Assembly: GCF_000455365.1 (NCBI RefSeq)
Contig: NZ_HG315684.1
Coordinates: 700,859-764,858 of the forward strand
DNA: 64,000 bases
Direction of reading: 5' to 3'
Source: Halopiger djelfimassiliensis
Lineage (GTDB): Archaea > Halobacteriota > Halobacteria > Halobacteriales > Natrialbaceae
Shown here: positions 42,775 to 51,810 of the stretch, piece after piece
Position numbering within the stretch: position 1 is the stretch's first letter
Layout: the number at the start of each line of letters is the position of its first letter
The notes under the pieces: generated by a model
Told to the model about the DNA's origin: nothing
The model's input: the letters and a program-made list of their open reading frames with translations, nothing else
The model's database searches: none
Program-made: the position numbers and the translations under genes

Positions 42775-42955
42775 TATAACCAGAGATTATTGCCAGATCG
42801 ACGAGAGTCGCGCTGGCTGGCACTTCACTGCGAGCGCGTCTCGATCCGGCACGCTCTCGTGGGCCGACCGGCTCGGAACTCCTGTGCCATGTGAAGGCAG
42901 TACAGAGCGTTGCCGGAAGGAAACCCGTTTAGTCGGGCCGCACCAGGGACGACCA

Positions 42956-44155
42956 ATGAGTACGAGTTACCGGATTGGACTCGTCGGCAAACCGTCCGTC
43001 GGCAAGTCCTCCTTTTTCAACGCGGCGACGATGAACGACGTTCCCGAAGGTGCCTATCCGTTCACGACGATCGACCCAAGCGTGGGCGAGGCCTACGTCC
43101 GCGTCGACTGTGCGGCCCCCGAGTTCGACGAGGAGTGTACCCCGAACGTCGGCTACTGCGACGACGGCACGCGGTTCGTTCCGACGAAACTCGTCGACGT
43201 CGCCGGCCTCATTCCGGGTGCCCACGAGGGTGCCGGACTGGGCAACCAGTTCCTCACTGACCTCAACGAAACCGACGTGCTCGTCCACGTCGTCGACTTC
43301 TCCGGCCAGACCGATCTCGAGGGCGAACCCACCGAGGACCACGACCCCCGGAAGGACATCGACTTCCTCGAGGAGGAACTCGACCAGTGGTATCTCGGCG
43401 TCCTCGAGAAGGGGATCGAACGCTACGAGTCGGGGTATACGACCGAGGACGACGCCATCGAGGAGGAACTCGCCGAGCAGATGAGCGCGTTCAAGACCAC
43501 CGAAGACGAGATCAAACGCCTGATCCGGCGCGTCGATGTCGGCTTCGAACCCGAGGCGTGGGATGCCGAGGACAGACTCGAACTCGCCCGCGAGATCCGC
43601 AAGGAAACCAAACCGATGGTCGTCGCGGCGAACAAGATGGATCTGCCGGCCGCACAGGAGAACTACGAGGGGATCACGAGCGACCCGGACTACGCCCACC
43701 TCACGTTCGTCCCCTGTAGTGCCCACGCGGAGAAAGCGCTGAAGTCCGCCGATAGGGCCGGCGTCGTCGACTACCGACCGGGCGATGCGGATTTCGAAAT
43801 CACGGGCGATATTTCGGGCGAGCAAGAGCAGGGACTCGAGCAGATCCGGACCTTTCTCGACGACTACGGCGCGACGGGGGTGCAGGCGGCCCTCGAAACG
43901 GCGCTGTTCGACGTTCTCGGCGTGACACCGGTCTTCCCCGGCGGCGCGAACGGGCTGGGGAACGAACGCGGCGAAGTGCTCCCGGACTGTTACCTGATCC
44001 CGCCGGGATCGACCGCCGAGGACTTCGCGTACAGCCTCCACTCAGACATCGGCGATGGCTTCCTGCACGCAATCGACTGCCGGACGAACCGCCAACTCGG
44101 TAAGGACTACGAGGTCGAGGCCCGCGACGTGATCGAGATCATCACGACGAACTGA
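42956..44155 (+). CDS. ychF: YchF/Obg-like GTPase-fold ATPase
   Basis: 399 residues. A translation-associated P-loop NTPase of the Obg group. G1 GLVGKPSVGKSSFFNAAT is at the N-terminus, then PFTTIDPSVGEAYV (Obg switch I signature), G3 LVDVAGLIPGAHEGAGLGNQ, and G4-type NKMDLPAA. A helical coiled insertion (about 140-230) and a C-terminal TGS domain (SLHSDIGDGFLHAIDCRTNR) complete it. Archaeal members of this length with a TGS domain are usual. It probably interacts with ribosomes. Confidence 0.93.
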   Translation: MSTSYRIGLVGKPSVGKSSFFNAATMNDVPEGAYPFTTIDPSVGEAYVRVDCAAPEFDEECTPNVGYCDDGTRFVPTKLVDVAGLIPGAHEGAGLGNQFLTDLNETDVLVHVVDFSGQTDLEGEPTEDHDPRKDIDFLEEELDQWYLGVLEKGIERYESGYTTEDDAIEEELAEQMSAFKTTEDEIKRLIRRVDVGFEPEAWDAEDRLELAREIRKETKPMVVAANKMDLPAAQENYEGITSDPDYAHLTFVPCSAHAEKALKSADRAGVVDYRPGDADFEITGDISGEQEQGLEQIRTFLDDYGATGVQAALETALFDVLGVTPVFPGGANGLGNERGEVLPDCYLIPPGSTAEDFAYSLHSDIGDGFLHAIDCRTNRQLGKDYEVEARDVIEIITTN

Positions 44156-44174
44156 TACTCGAGAGGGCGGCCGG

Positions 44175-44399
44175 TTACCGGCCCCAGATGAGCCGCTCGA
44201 CGGCACCGTCGAGGCGGCTCGAGACCCCCGCGATCCAGCCGTCTGGTGAGACGGTACGCAACTCGTCCTCGTCGACCTCGATCCGGTTCTCGTCGACGGG
44301 ATCGCGGCCCGCTCGGCCGTCCTCGTTACGGTCGGTCTCCGCGACGTCGACCGCAACTGACATCGAACAGCGGCCACACGCTTCCCGTTCCTTTGGCAT
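44175..44399 (-). CDS. Small acidic protein with a CxxC pair (74 residues)
   Basis: MPKEREACGRCSMSVAVDVA at the start, acidic middle, and a C-terminal RLIWGR. One CGRC pair might bind metal as a dimer. A TATA-like TTTAAGA on the minus strand about 28 bases before the ATG supports a near-leaderless transcript and a real gene. Function unknown. It ends convergently with ychF. Confidence 0.55.
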   Translation of the reverse strand: MPKEREACGRCSMSVAVDVAETDRNEDGRAGRDPVDENRIEVDEDELRTVSPDGWIAGVSSRLDGAVERLIWGR

Positions 44400-44568
44400 G
44401 TTATACCGTGGTACGGTCCGGCGATTCTTAAACGCTGGTACCGGCTGCGCCGACGGACTTTTGGCTCACGCATGATATGTGACCACATGGAACGACCCGC
44501 CGTAACCGGCTCGGCGGCGACGGCTCGAGACGGAGCCGCGTCAGCGACGTCCGCACACGGTGACAGGA

Positions 44569-45252
44569 ATGCGTGATCACGAGCGATTCACGGACGATCG
44601 CACCGAAACGGGGATCGACCGCCCGGACGCGGCCGACGGAGCGACGGCAGCGGACCGCGAACGCGAGTCGGGTCCACGTGACCGCCGCGAGGAGGTTCCC
44701 GACTGGGACGACGAGTACGTCGATCGGGTCAGTACCCGACTCATGTACAACTACGACCTCGAGAAGGACTACGATGTCGGGAACGAGCGGTTCACGCTGT
44801 ACGGGCGGATGGATATCGTCAACCGGAAACACTTCCTCCATCCTTCGATCTCGATCGCCGAACACGAGTCGACGGAACACCTGTTCGTCACGCACGTGCC
44901 TCGAGTCGACGACCGAACGCTCGATCGGTACCTCGATCTCGGCCGCGAGTTGGCCGACGAGTGGATCGAGCCCGACGAGGAACACTTCTGTACGGAATTT
45001 ACGTTCGTCCTGCTCGCGCCGTCGATCCCCGAGGCGGTACGGAGCCGCGTTACCCGCTTCGCCGAACGGACGCTGTTGTCCTACGGGTACCACGGCCACT
45101 ACGAACTCAACGTGGTCGTCGTCACACCCGAGCGGGAGGAAGCGGTTGCAAGCGAGAACGCCGACGTCGCGACGGCCTTTCGGCTCTGGGAGCCGATCGA
45201 ACGGGAGGAGCCCGGTGTTCTCGAGCTGATCGCCCGGCGGCTACAGCTCTAA
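44569..45252 (+). CDS. Conserved haloarchaeal hypothetical protein
   Basis: 227 residues from the ATG at 44569. After a polar 45-residue lead-in it has a globular domain: DWDDEYVDRVSTRLMYNYDL, ERFTLYGRMDIVNRKHFLHP, and EWIEPDEEHFCTEFTFVLLA, ending WEPIEREEPGVLELIARRLQ. I recall similar proteins in other haloarchaea without an assigned role. No transmembrane or catalytic motif is seen. Its last four bases overlap the 3' end of the convergent CstA gene. Confidence 0.7.
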   Translation: MRDHERFTDDRTETGIDRPDAADGATAADRERESGPRDRREEVPDWDDEYVDRVSTRLMYNYDLEKDYDVGNERFTLYGRMDIVNRKHFLHPSISIAEHESTEHLFVTHVPRVDDRTLDRYLDLGRELADEWIEPDEEHFCTEFTFVLLAPSIPEAVRSRVTRFAERTLLSYGYHGHYELNVVVVTPEREEAVASENADVATAFRLWEPIEREEPGVLELIARRLQL

Positions 45253-47078
45253 TCGTCCTCGGCTGTATCGCCGCCGTCGGCGGCGACTGGTTCTTCGCCG
45301 ACGGTTCCCGTGGACTTGATGTTGCCGTAGCCGAGCCACAGCAAGGCCACGGCGAGTCCGACCAGCGTCAGGTTGATGACGAACTGGCTGCTGCCGGCGA
45401 TCCAGGTCCAGAATCCGGGATCGCCCGACAGGAGCCGAGTGTACAGCACCTGATAGAGTGCGACCCACAGGAGACCGATGACCGTAATGACTGCCATCAC
45501 CACCAGCGGGACGCCCGTACTGAGCAGTTGTTTGCTTCGGTCCCAGTTGGCGAGCCAGACGGTTCCGGTAAGCAGCGCCAGCGCGGCGAGCAACTGGTTT
45601 GCACCGCCGAACAACAGCCACAGGTCCTCCCAGCTTCCCGTTCCGAGAAGCAGGAACGCGACGATCACGATGATGCTCGTGTTTACGTACCGATTCGCGC
45701 CGTAGCCCTCGATCGACGTTTCGGGGGTCCCGATGACCTCTTCGACCATGTATCTGCTGAGTCGGACGGCGGTGTCCATGCTGGTCAGGAGGAAGCTGGC
45801 GAGGACGAGCGCCATGAACGGCGCGCCGTAGCTCTCCGGGATGCCGAAGGCGGTGAAGATCACGCCGCCCCCAGTCGCGAAGTTCGGGAGCGCGAGCCCG
45901 ATACCGGTCCCTTCGGCGATCCCGACCACGGCGATGGTACAGAGCGCGACGGCGGCGAGCAGGCCTTCGCCGAGCATCCCGCCGTAGCCGATCAGCCGAG
46001 CGTCCGTCTCCTTGTCCAACTGTTTGGCCGTCGTTCCCGAGGAGACCAGCGAGTGGAACCCGCTGATCGTCCCGCAAGCGATCGTGATGAACAGCAACGG
46101 GAAAAGCGGCATCAGTTCGTACGCCGCGTTGTCGCTGCCGAACACCCCGTACCACGCATCGACCTGAAACGTGAGCGGCTCGCTGGTGGTGGTGACGAAC
46201 GTGCCGACGATGACGGCAAGCAGTGCGCCACCGACGCCGGTGTACAGCAGGAACGACGACAGGTAGTCGCGGGGCTGGAGGAGCATCCACACCGGCAAGA
46301 CGCTGGCGAGCCCACCGTAAACGAGCATTATCACCACCCACGCGCCGATGTTCGCGTTAAAACCGAGTTCGGGGACCACCGCCGGAGCGGTCTCGCCGAA
46401 CAGGACGATCGTCCCCGTGGCGTTCGGAAACTCCGAGCCGAACAGCGCGATCGGGTACCTGATACCCACGTACACCGACGCGAAGATGCCGGCGACGAAG
46501 ACGACCGTCCCGACCGAGAACGGCAGGTTCAACTGGTACAGCCAGAAGCCAAATCCGAACGCGAGCGCGATGTAGAGGAGGCTCGCCGTGGCAGCCTGCG
46601 GATAGGCGTCGAAGACGATGCCGATGACCAGCGCGAACACTGCCACCACCAGAATCGTCAACAGGAACGCGAACCACAGTAGCATGTTCTTGCCGCGCTC
46701 GCCGACGTACTCGCCGATGATGTAGCCGATCGACTTCCCCTCGTGTCGAAGGCTCCCCGACAGCGAGATGAAGTCGTGAACCGCGCCGATCAGCGGGTTC
46801 CCGATCGCGACCCACAGCACCGCCGGGACCCATCCCCAGACCAGCGCGGCCGTGATCGGCCCGACGATGGGCGCACCCCCGGCGATGCTCGAGTAGTGAT
46901 GCCCCAGTAACACAGGCTTCTTCGCGGGAACGTACTCCTGTCCGTCCTGATACTTGTGTGCCGGCGTCTCCCGACTGTCGTCGAGGTCGACGAACCGCGA
47001 GAGATACCGCCCGTATCCGAAGTACGCGGCGGTAAACAGCGCCAACACCAGCGCGACGATCCAGATCACTCCTGCCAT
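45249..47078 (-). CDS. cstA: CstA-family carbon starvation transporter
   Basis: 609 residues, with about 14-16 hydrophobic spans. The N-terminal CstA domain is evident: YFGYGRYLSRFVDLDD, then TPAHKYQDGQEYVPAKKPVL, HHYSSIAGGAPIVGPITAAL and GNPLIGAVHDFISLSGSLRH, all family signatures. TISGFHSLVSSGTTAKQL and FGGANQLLAALALLTGTVWL follow. The family imports peptides or pyruvate when carbon is short. The start codon lies in a perfect inverted repeat downstream of a strong TATA-like box. The C-terminus is a short acidic tail. Confidence 0.92.
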   Translation of the reverse strand: MAGVIWIVALVLALFTAAYFGYGRYLSRFVDLDDSRETPAHKYQDGQEYVPAKKPVLLGHHYSSIAGGAPIVGPITAALVWGWVPAVLWVAIGNPLIGAVHDFISLSGSLRHEGKSIGYIIGEYVGERGKNMLLWFAFLLTILVVAVFALVIGIVFDAYPQAATASLLYIALAFGFGFWLYQLNLPFSVGTVVFVAGIFASVYVGIRYPIALFGSEFPNATGTIVLFGETAPAVVPELGFNANIGAWVVIMLVYGGLASVLPVWMLLQPRDYLSSFLLYTGVGGALLAVIVGTFVTTTSEPLTFQVDAWYGVFGSDNAAYELMPLFPLLFITIACGTISGFHSLVSSGTTAKQLDKETDARLIGYGGMLGEGLLAAVALCTIAVVGIAEGTGIGLALPNFATGGGVIFTAFGIPESYGAPFMALVLASFLLTSMDTAVRLSRYMVEEVIGTPETSIEGYGANRYVNTSIIVIVAFLLLGTGSWEDLWLLFGGANQLLAALALLTGTVWLANWDRSKQLLSTGVPLVVMAVITVIGLLWVALYQVLYTRLLSGDPGFWTWIAGSSQFVINLTLVGLAVALLWLGYGNIKSTGTVGEEPVAADGGDTAEDD

Positions 47079-47100
47079 GGTATTGTCTCCCGTACCATGG
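47075..47100 (-). promoter_or_regulatory. Inverted repeat covering the cstA start codon
   Basis: CCATGGTA (47075-47082) and TACCATGG (47093-47100) form a perfect 8-bp inverted repeat with a 10-base loop, and the first arm contains the cstA ATG. A TATA-like TTATAAATATAATT (forward reading, 47115-47128) lies upstream, so the transcription start should fall in or beside the repeat. It can act as a DNA operator or as an mRNA hairpin hiding the start codon. Confidence 0.6.
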
Positions 47101-47141
47101 GTCGCACGGAACCATTATAAATATAATTCCCCACAATACAT

Positions 47142-47166
47142 GAATTTTCGATCCCGATCGAAATTC
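47142..47166. promoter_or_regulatory. Inverted repeat upstream of the cstA TATA box
   Basis: GAATTTTCGATC and GATCGAAATTC form an almost perfect inverted repeat (one extra T). It is upstream of the cstA promoter and about 55 bases past the end of the ArsA-type gene. Candidate activator or repressor site, or terminator hairpin of the upstream operon. Confidence 0.45.
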
Positions 47167-47220
47167 ACCGAGACACACGAATCGGTCCGCCGTCCCCGCC
47201 AGCCCGCTGATCCACGGTCG

Positions 47221-48192
47221 CTAGCCGATCCGCAGTTCCTCGCCCGGTTTGACCTCGAGTTCGGCGGCGACGTCCTCGAGAAGGGTTCCCCGAACCTCCT
47301 CGGGCCGAGTTTCGATCGTCGCGACGGTCGGGACGTCGAACGCGTCGTCGATGTGCTCGAGTCGGTCGCGTTCGGTTGCGACGCGCCGGCGGAGATACCG
47401 CGCCCCTCGACCCTCCTCGTGCGGGTCGGGTTCGGGGGTCAACCGGTTGACGACGAGTCCCCGAACGGACAGGTCGGCGGCTTCGAGCGTCTCGATCGAC
47501 CGCCGCGTCTCGCGGATCGAGAGTTCGTCGGGGTTCAACACGAGATAGAACGTCGCCTCCTCGCGCAACACCGTCCCGGCGAACTCGAATCGCTCCTTGC
47601 GCTCCTGCAGGCGCGCCACGATTGGGTCGCCGTCCATCACGCGCCGGGGCTTTCGGTTCCCGATCGCGGCCTTCTCGTAGCGGTCGATGCTGCGCTCGCG
47701 CTTTTCCAGCAGCCGCTCGACCCACCGCTCGAGCAGGTCGGGCAATGCGAGCAACCGCAGCGTCGACCCGGTCGGCGAGGTATCGAACACGACGGTCTCG
47801 TACGGGTCGGCGTTTTGCATCACCTCGATAAACCGGTCGAACAGGGCCGATTCGTACGCTCCGGGCGTCCGATGGGCCAACTCGAGCTGGGCGTCGATTT
47901 CGTTGACCATCGCCGCGCTCACCTGCTCGCTCAGCTGTTGTTTGAGCCCCTGCAGGTGTTCCTGTACCTCCCGCTCCGGATCGATCTCCATCGCCGAGAG
48001 CCCGTCGTACCCCTCGATCGGTTGTGGATCGTCGCCGAACTCCTGTTCGAAGACGTCGGCCGTACTGTGTGCCGGGTCCGTCGAGACCACGAGCGTCTCG
48101 AGACCCGCGTCAGCACACTCGAGCGCGTAGGCGCTCGCGATCGTCGTCTTACCGACCCCGCCTTTGCCGCCGAAGAAGACGAATTCCGTCAT
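47221..48192 (-). CDS. ArsA/Get3-family ATPase
   Basis: 323 residues. The deviant Walker A FFGGKGGVGKTTIASAYALE opens the protein, followed by VVSTDPAHSTADVF (switch I), a central helical segment, TVVFDTSPTGSTLRLLALPD (switch II region) and the A-loop/NRL motif VVNRLTPEPDP. Archaeal Get3/ArsA-type ATPases are linked to targeting of tail-anchored proteins rather than arsenite; no arsenic gene is nearby. No CxxC dimer zinc motif is seen. The gene follows a 98-residue partner by four bases, so they form an operon. Confidence 0.9.
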   Translation of the reverse strand: MTEFVFFGGKGGVGKTTIASAYALECADAGLETLVVSTDPAHSTADVFEQEFGDDPQPIEGYDGLSAMEIDPEREVQEHLQGLKQQLSEQVSAAMVNEIDAQLELAHRTPGAYESALFDRFIEVMQNADPYETVVFDTSPTGSTLRLLALPDLLERWVERLLEKRERSIDRYEKAAIGNRKPRRVMDGDPIVARLQERKERFEFAGTVLREEATFYLVLNPDELSIRETRRSIETLEAADLSVRGLVVNRLTPEPDPHEEGRGARYLRRRVATERDRLEHIDDAFDVPTVATIETRPEEVRGTLLEDVAAELEVKPGEELRIG

Positions 48193-48196
48193 CGCC

Positions 48197-48493
48197 TCAG
48201 AAGTGATACTGGTGTCCCTTGCGTTCGATGAGCGACCGCCGATCCCACAGTCGCCGTTCCCAGGCCTCGAACTCCGCTTGCAGGTGTGGCAGGAGTTCGG
48301 CCGTGTAGTACGACACCGGACTCGGAACGCCGAAGGCGTCGGGGAAACACGCCAGCATGAACGCATCCTCGAGATCCTCGGCCTCGGCCTCGATCTTCTC
48401 GGAGGCCGGATGGACGATCAGTCCGTGATAGAGTCCGTGGAGCCACTCCTCGAGCGTCGCCCGGTAGGCCGCGATCCGGTCGGCAACTGTCAT
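48197..48493 (-). CDS. 98-residue hypothetical partner of the ArsA/Get3 ATPase
   Basis: From the ATG at 48493: MTVADRIAAYRATLEEWLHG, then LYHGLIVHPASEKIEAEAED, LEDAFMLACFPDAFGVPSPV, ending ERKGHQYHF. All-helical by appearance, without transmembrane spans. I do not recognise a family. The four-base gap to the ATPase start suggests translation coupling and a shared job, for example as a client adaptor or Get-type cofactor, but that is inference. Confidence 0.7.
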   Translation of the reverse strand: MTVADRIAAYRATLEEWLHGLYHGLIVHPASEKIEAEAEDLEDAFMLACFPDAFGVPSPVSYYTAELLPHLQAEFEAWERRLWDRRSLIERKGHQYHF

Positions 48494-48621
48494 CGTTGGG
48501 CATGATTGTCGCTCGAGGCAAAAAGCTGTCACGCCGTCATCGATGCGGTCACAGGAGATGCCCGAACGGGCACGCTCGATTCCGCAACGGTCCACCTTTC
48601 GACGAGACGCTCTTGGGGCCG

Positions 48622-50583
48622 TTACGACTCGGTGTATGCGAATCCGACTCGATACTCCTCGTCGTACTTGAGCGTCACATGTCGGATCCCGTCGACGTCG
48701 AAGGTCACGGTGTCACCTTCTTCGAAGTCGCCGTCGATCTCGTCGCCGAGGTCGACCTCGGTCCGTCCGTCTTCCGCCCATGCGGTGGCCGTGAGTTTCG
48801 ACGCGAGAAGCGCATCGCCGCCGACGTGTTCGATCTCGTTCCCGTCGAGTTCGAGTTCGATCGAGGGTCGGGTTTTGGTCCCGCCGACAGTGATCTCGTC
48901 GTCTCCCCAGACCGCGGACACGTTGGTTCCGATCGGGACGTCCGTGACCTCGATCGTCGCGCCGTCGGAGACGGTCTCGTACTCGTCGGTCCACTGCGTG
49001 TCGGCCGGCTCCTCCTCGACCAGCAGTTCGTACTTCTCGGCCGGCTGTTCGGCCACGTCGGCGTCTTCACCGAACTCGATAGTCGCCGAAAGCGTCTCGC
49101 TGCCGTAGTCGTACTCGAAGCGAACGAGCCCCGGTGGGTCGACGAATTCGGTCCCGATGCTGTCCTTGTAGCTCGCTCCGTCCCAGCCGACGATGACGGC
49201 GTCACCCGGACGAATCCCCTCGAGCGTTTCCTGATGGCCGCTTTGGACCGTTTCACCGGTCCAGGGCTGGCGGGTCGTTCGGGGTTCGGGTTCGTCCTCG
49301 TCGTGGCGATAGTACGGCCGTTCCTCGTAGACCGCGAGGTGGATCCTGTCGCCGTCAAGCGTGAAGTCATCGGCGTACTCGACGGTGAGCGTCTCGGCGT
49401 CGAGGTCGTAGTCGTACACGAACTCGAACCGGTTGAGGATCGTCGTCCCGGACGAACTACTCCCGAGTTCGTGATCGTGATTGAGGGTCACCGAGACGTT
49501 CGGCTCGACGTCGTCCATGTCGATTTGAATCGTGTCGCCCTCCTCGATCGTCCCGTGACCGTCGGCCCAGATCTCGCGGTCGTACTCCTCATCGGCGAGT
49601 TCGAGCGTGAGGTCCTCGACCGGCGTCGGATCGCCGCGCCCGACTTCGAGTTCGAGCATGTCGTCGTCGGGATCGATATCGCGGTCGGTTTGGAGCATGC
49701 CGGGACTCTCGTGTTCGCGGATGGCGCGTTCCTTCTCGAGGTCACGTTCGCCGGTGACGGTGATGACCGCGCCGTCGACCTCGACTGTGGGCTCGCCCTC
49801 GGACGACATGTACGCCAACTCGCCGGTGAGGGATTCCACGAGTTCGTCGGTCACGTCGGATTCGTCCTCGAACGCGAAGACGAGTTGGACCGCCATCGTA
49901 TCCGGATCGAGGACGGTCGATGCGTGGACCGCGTATCGAACGTCGGCGTCGGCGTCGATCTCACGGCCTAACTGTTCGTCGCCGACGGTGATGTTGTAGC
50001 TGTCAGCGTCGTCGACGGTCTCGAACGCTTCCGCGACCTCGGATTCCGATTCCAGTAGTCGAGTGTTCTCGCCCGCACCTGCGGCGACGGCGTCCTCGAG
50101 CATCCCCGACTCCTTACCGATGACGATGACTTCGTCGAGATCGGCGGCGACGAGATCGGTAGTGGCACTGTCGTAGAAGTCGTATTCGACTCCGTCGTCG
50201 GTTTTGCGGGTCTCGGCGTCGCCGTCGATTTCGATGTCGCCGCTGAGCACGGTGATCGGCTGAGAGTACCCATCCCCGAAATCCAACACGGAAACGTGCT
50301 TTGTGACGGCCTCGGAATCGATATCGAACGAACCGGTATGTGGATTCATTTCGTGCGGTTCGTTTGCCTCGCGTCGGCGCTCGAAGTCGACAGCCGAAAT
50401 CATCATCGTCTCCGACGCAACCGTGGCCGGAAGGTAATCGAGAAGCGAATCGAACTCCGATGGAACGGACGCGCTCTCGGACGCGACGTCGTCCTCCGTC
50501 GCTGCGACCGCGTTTCCGGCCAGTGCGACGGTAATCGTCGTGCCAATGCCTCCAAGGAGGGTCCGGCGGGGACACTGTGTCAT
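48622..50583 (-). CDS. Tat-exported acidic protein of unknown function
   Basis: 653 residues. The N-terminus CPRRTLLGGIGTTITVALAG is a twin-arginine-type signal. The mature protein is extremely acidic. Residues about 45-300 form one domain (DYLPATVASETMMISAVDFE, VIGKESGMLEDAVAAGAGEN, and later AVQLVFAFEDESDVTDELVE). About 320-650 hold several beta-rich repeats with similar phrasing: EGDTIQIDMDDVEPNVSVTL, GDAVIVGWDGASYKDS and EEGDTVTFDVDGIRHVTLKY. Extracellular and possibly adhesive or ligand binding. No transmembrane anchor is seen at the C-terminus. No homologue can be named. Confidence 0.75.
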   Translation of the reverse strand: MTQCPRRTLLGGIGTTITVALAGNAVAATEDDVASESASVPSEFDSLLDYLPATVASETMMISAVDFERRREANEPHEMNPHTGSFDIDSEAVTKHVSVLDFGDGYSQPITVLSGDIEIDGDAETRKTDDGVEYDFYDSATTDLVAADLDEVIVIGKESGMLEDAVAAGAGENTRLLESESEVAEAFETVDDADSYNITVGDEQLGREIDADADVRYAVHASTVLDPDTMAVQLVFAFEDESDVTDELVESLTGELAYMSSEGEPTVEVDGAVITVTGERDLEKERAIREHESPGMLQTDRDIDPDDDMLELEVGRGDPTPVEDLTLELADEEYDREIWADGHGTIEEGDTIQIDMDDVEPNVSVTLNHDHELGSSSSGTTILNRFEFVYDYDLDAETLTVEYADDFTLDGDRIHLAVYEERPYYRHDEDEPEPRTTRQPWTGETVQSGHQETLEGIRPGDAVIVGWDGASYKDSIGTEFVDPPGLVRFEYDYGSETLSATIEFGEDADVAEQPAEKYELLVEEEPADTQWTDEYETVSDGATIEVTDVPIGTNVSAVWGDDEITVGGTKTRPSIELELDGNEIEHVGGDALLASKLTATAWAEDGRTEVDLGDEIDGDFEEGDTVTFDVDGIRHVTLKYDEEYRVGFAYTES

Positions 50584-50806
50584 AGTCACGCCGAACTTGA
50601 CCCGGGGATTACAAGTAAGTTTTCATCACTTTCTACCCCAGAAACATGATGGTGATTCGTCGTCGGTGGCTTCATTCCGGAACACCGGGGCGGACGACCG
50701 AGACCGTGATGCCGACCGTGCGTTCCAGTCCGAGCCTGAACCACCGACCGGGCAAGGCGTCAGTAGACGGGAAACGGCTAAGTGGTCGACACCCGCGTAT
50801 TGCGCC

Positions 50807-51034
50807 ATGACCGGCGATCGGAACTCCGGCAGGGACGATGGGTTTCGGGAGGGACTCGAGTCCTCCCACGGAGATCCGCGGGTGTTGCTCGTTTTGAACG
50901 CCGTCCTCTCTGCGGTGTTCGGCTGGTCGATCGTGTGGGGCGGGGCCGTTCTCGGCGTGCTCGAGTACAGTCGGACGACCGCCGTTGCAGTTGCGGTCGG
51001 ACTGTTTCTGCTGACACACGTGGTCACCGGATGA
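50807..51034 (+). CDS. Small two-span membrane protein (75 residues)
   Basis: After a polar 25-residue N-terminus, two hydrophobic segments follow: VLLVLNAVLSAVFGWSIVWG and TTAVAVAVGLFLLTHVV. Clean ATG and in-frame GC pattern. Function unknown; similar small proteins occur widely in haloarchaea. Confidence 0.65.
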   Translation: MTGDRNSGRDDGFREGLESSHGDPRVLLVLNAVLSAVFGWSIVWGGAVLGVLEYSRTTAVAVAVGLFLLTHVVTG

Positions 51035-51118
51035 CGGGGCCGTCAGCCTGCCCGGACCGAATCGTCGATGCAATGCCACCGGAGCGAGCCATATCGGGAG
51101 CGAGAGAACCGTCGCATC

Positions 51119-51578
51119 TTACCCATCGGGGTCGTAATCAGCGCGGAACACGTCCCGAAACTCCGCAAATCGATCATCACCAGTCAACCGATGCAGTTCG
51201 TCGAGTTGTGAGATATGTAACCCATGGTACGACGCTGACTGGACGCCGTGTTTCAAACAATACAGGCTCACGTCTCCGGGAACGCGGAACTCATCGACCG
51301 TCTCTCCGATCGTCCGGATCGCAGCGAGCGCTCGTTCTCTAACGGCCTCCCGTCGAGTTGCCTGCCAGTATTCATAGATTCCAGACACTATGCAAGTCGA
51401 AGGAGGGTTCGAACGAGACTCGATCCGGCACCGGTTGTGGCCACTCGTCGTACCCGTGATCCTTCAGCTCTAGATCAACCCATTTTGCCGCCGGGAAGTC
51501 ACGCAACCACCGAGGGCCGCGACTGACGAGATCGATATGACGGAAGTACCGACCGACGATCTGCCATGCAGCCGGATA
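51119..51578 (-). pseudogene. Frameshifted remnant, D-glucuronyl C5-epimerase-like C-terminus
   Basis: The last 85 or so codons (51119 to about 51380) read YEYWQATRREAVRERALAAI and later YHGLHISQLDELHRLTGDDR. This resembles the C-terminal end of the D-glucuronyl C5-epimerase family (LYDYY...FYHxLHxxQLxxLYxxTGD). Upstream, in another frame, the sequence reads AAWQIVGRYFRHIDLVSRGP and SFEPSFDLHSVWN, protein-like and continuing directly into the first part after a one-base shift near 51380-51390. Stops bound both ends, so the gene is both truncated and frameshifted. Epimerases of this family act on uronic acids of glycans. Family call is moderate. Confidence 0.55.
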
Positions 51579-51810
51579 TCACCGTATTCCTGTTAAGCCC
51601 TTGTACAGAGTTCCGTGAACGTGTATTCGGACGGACGATCACTGATATTGGTCAGACTGAATCACTGATGAGTGACGAGAGAGCAATATTCGGAGAGTCC
51701 GGTATACACGACCAACGGCACTGTCGTCGCGAGACGAGATTTCAATCGGAACGTGACTGTCCAGTACCATAACTATGGGCTATTTGTGATGGTCCGTTGA
51801 CGGTATCCCC

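Noticed and set aside
47221..48192. Arsenite resistance (ArsA) operon
   Set aside because: No arsB, arsC, arsD or arsR gene nearby and no typical arsenite cysteines; the Get3-type reading is more cautious.
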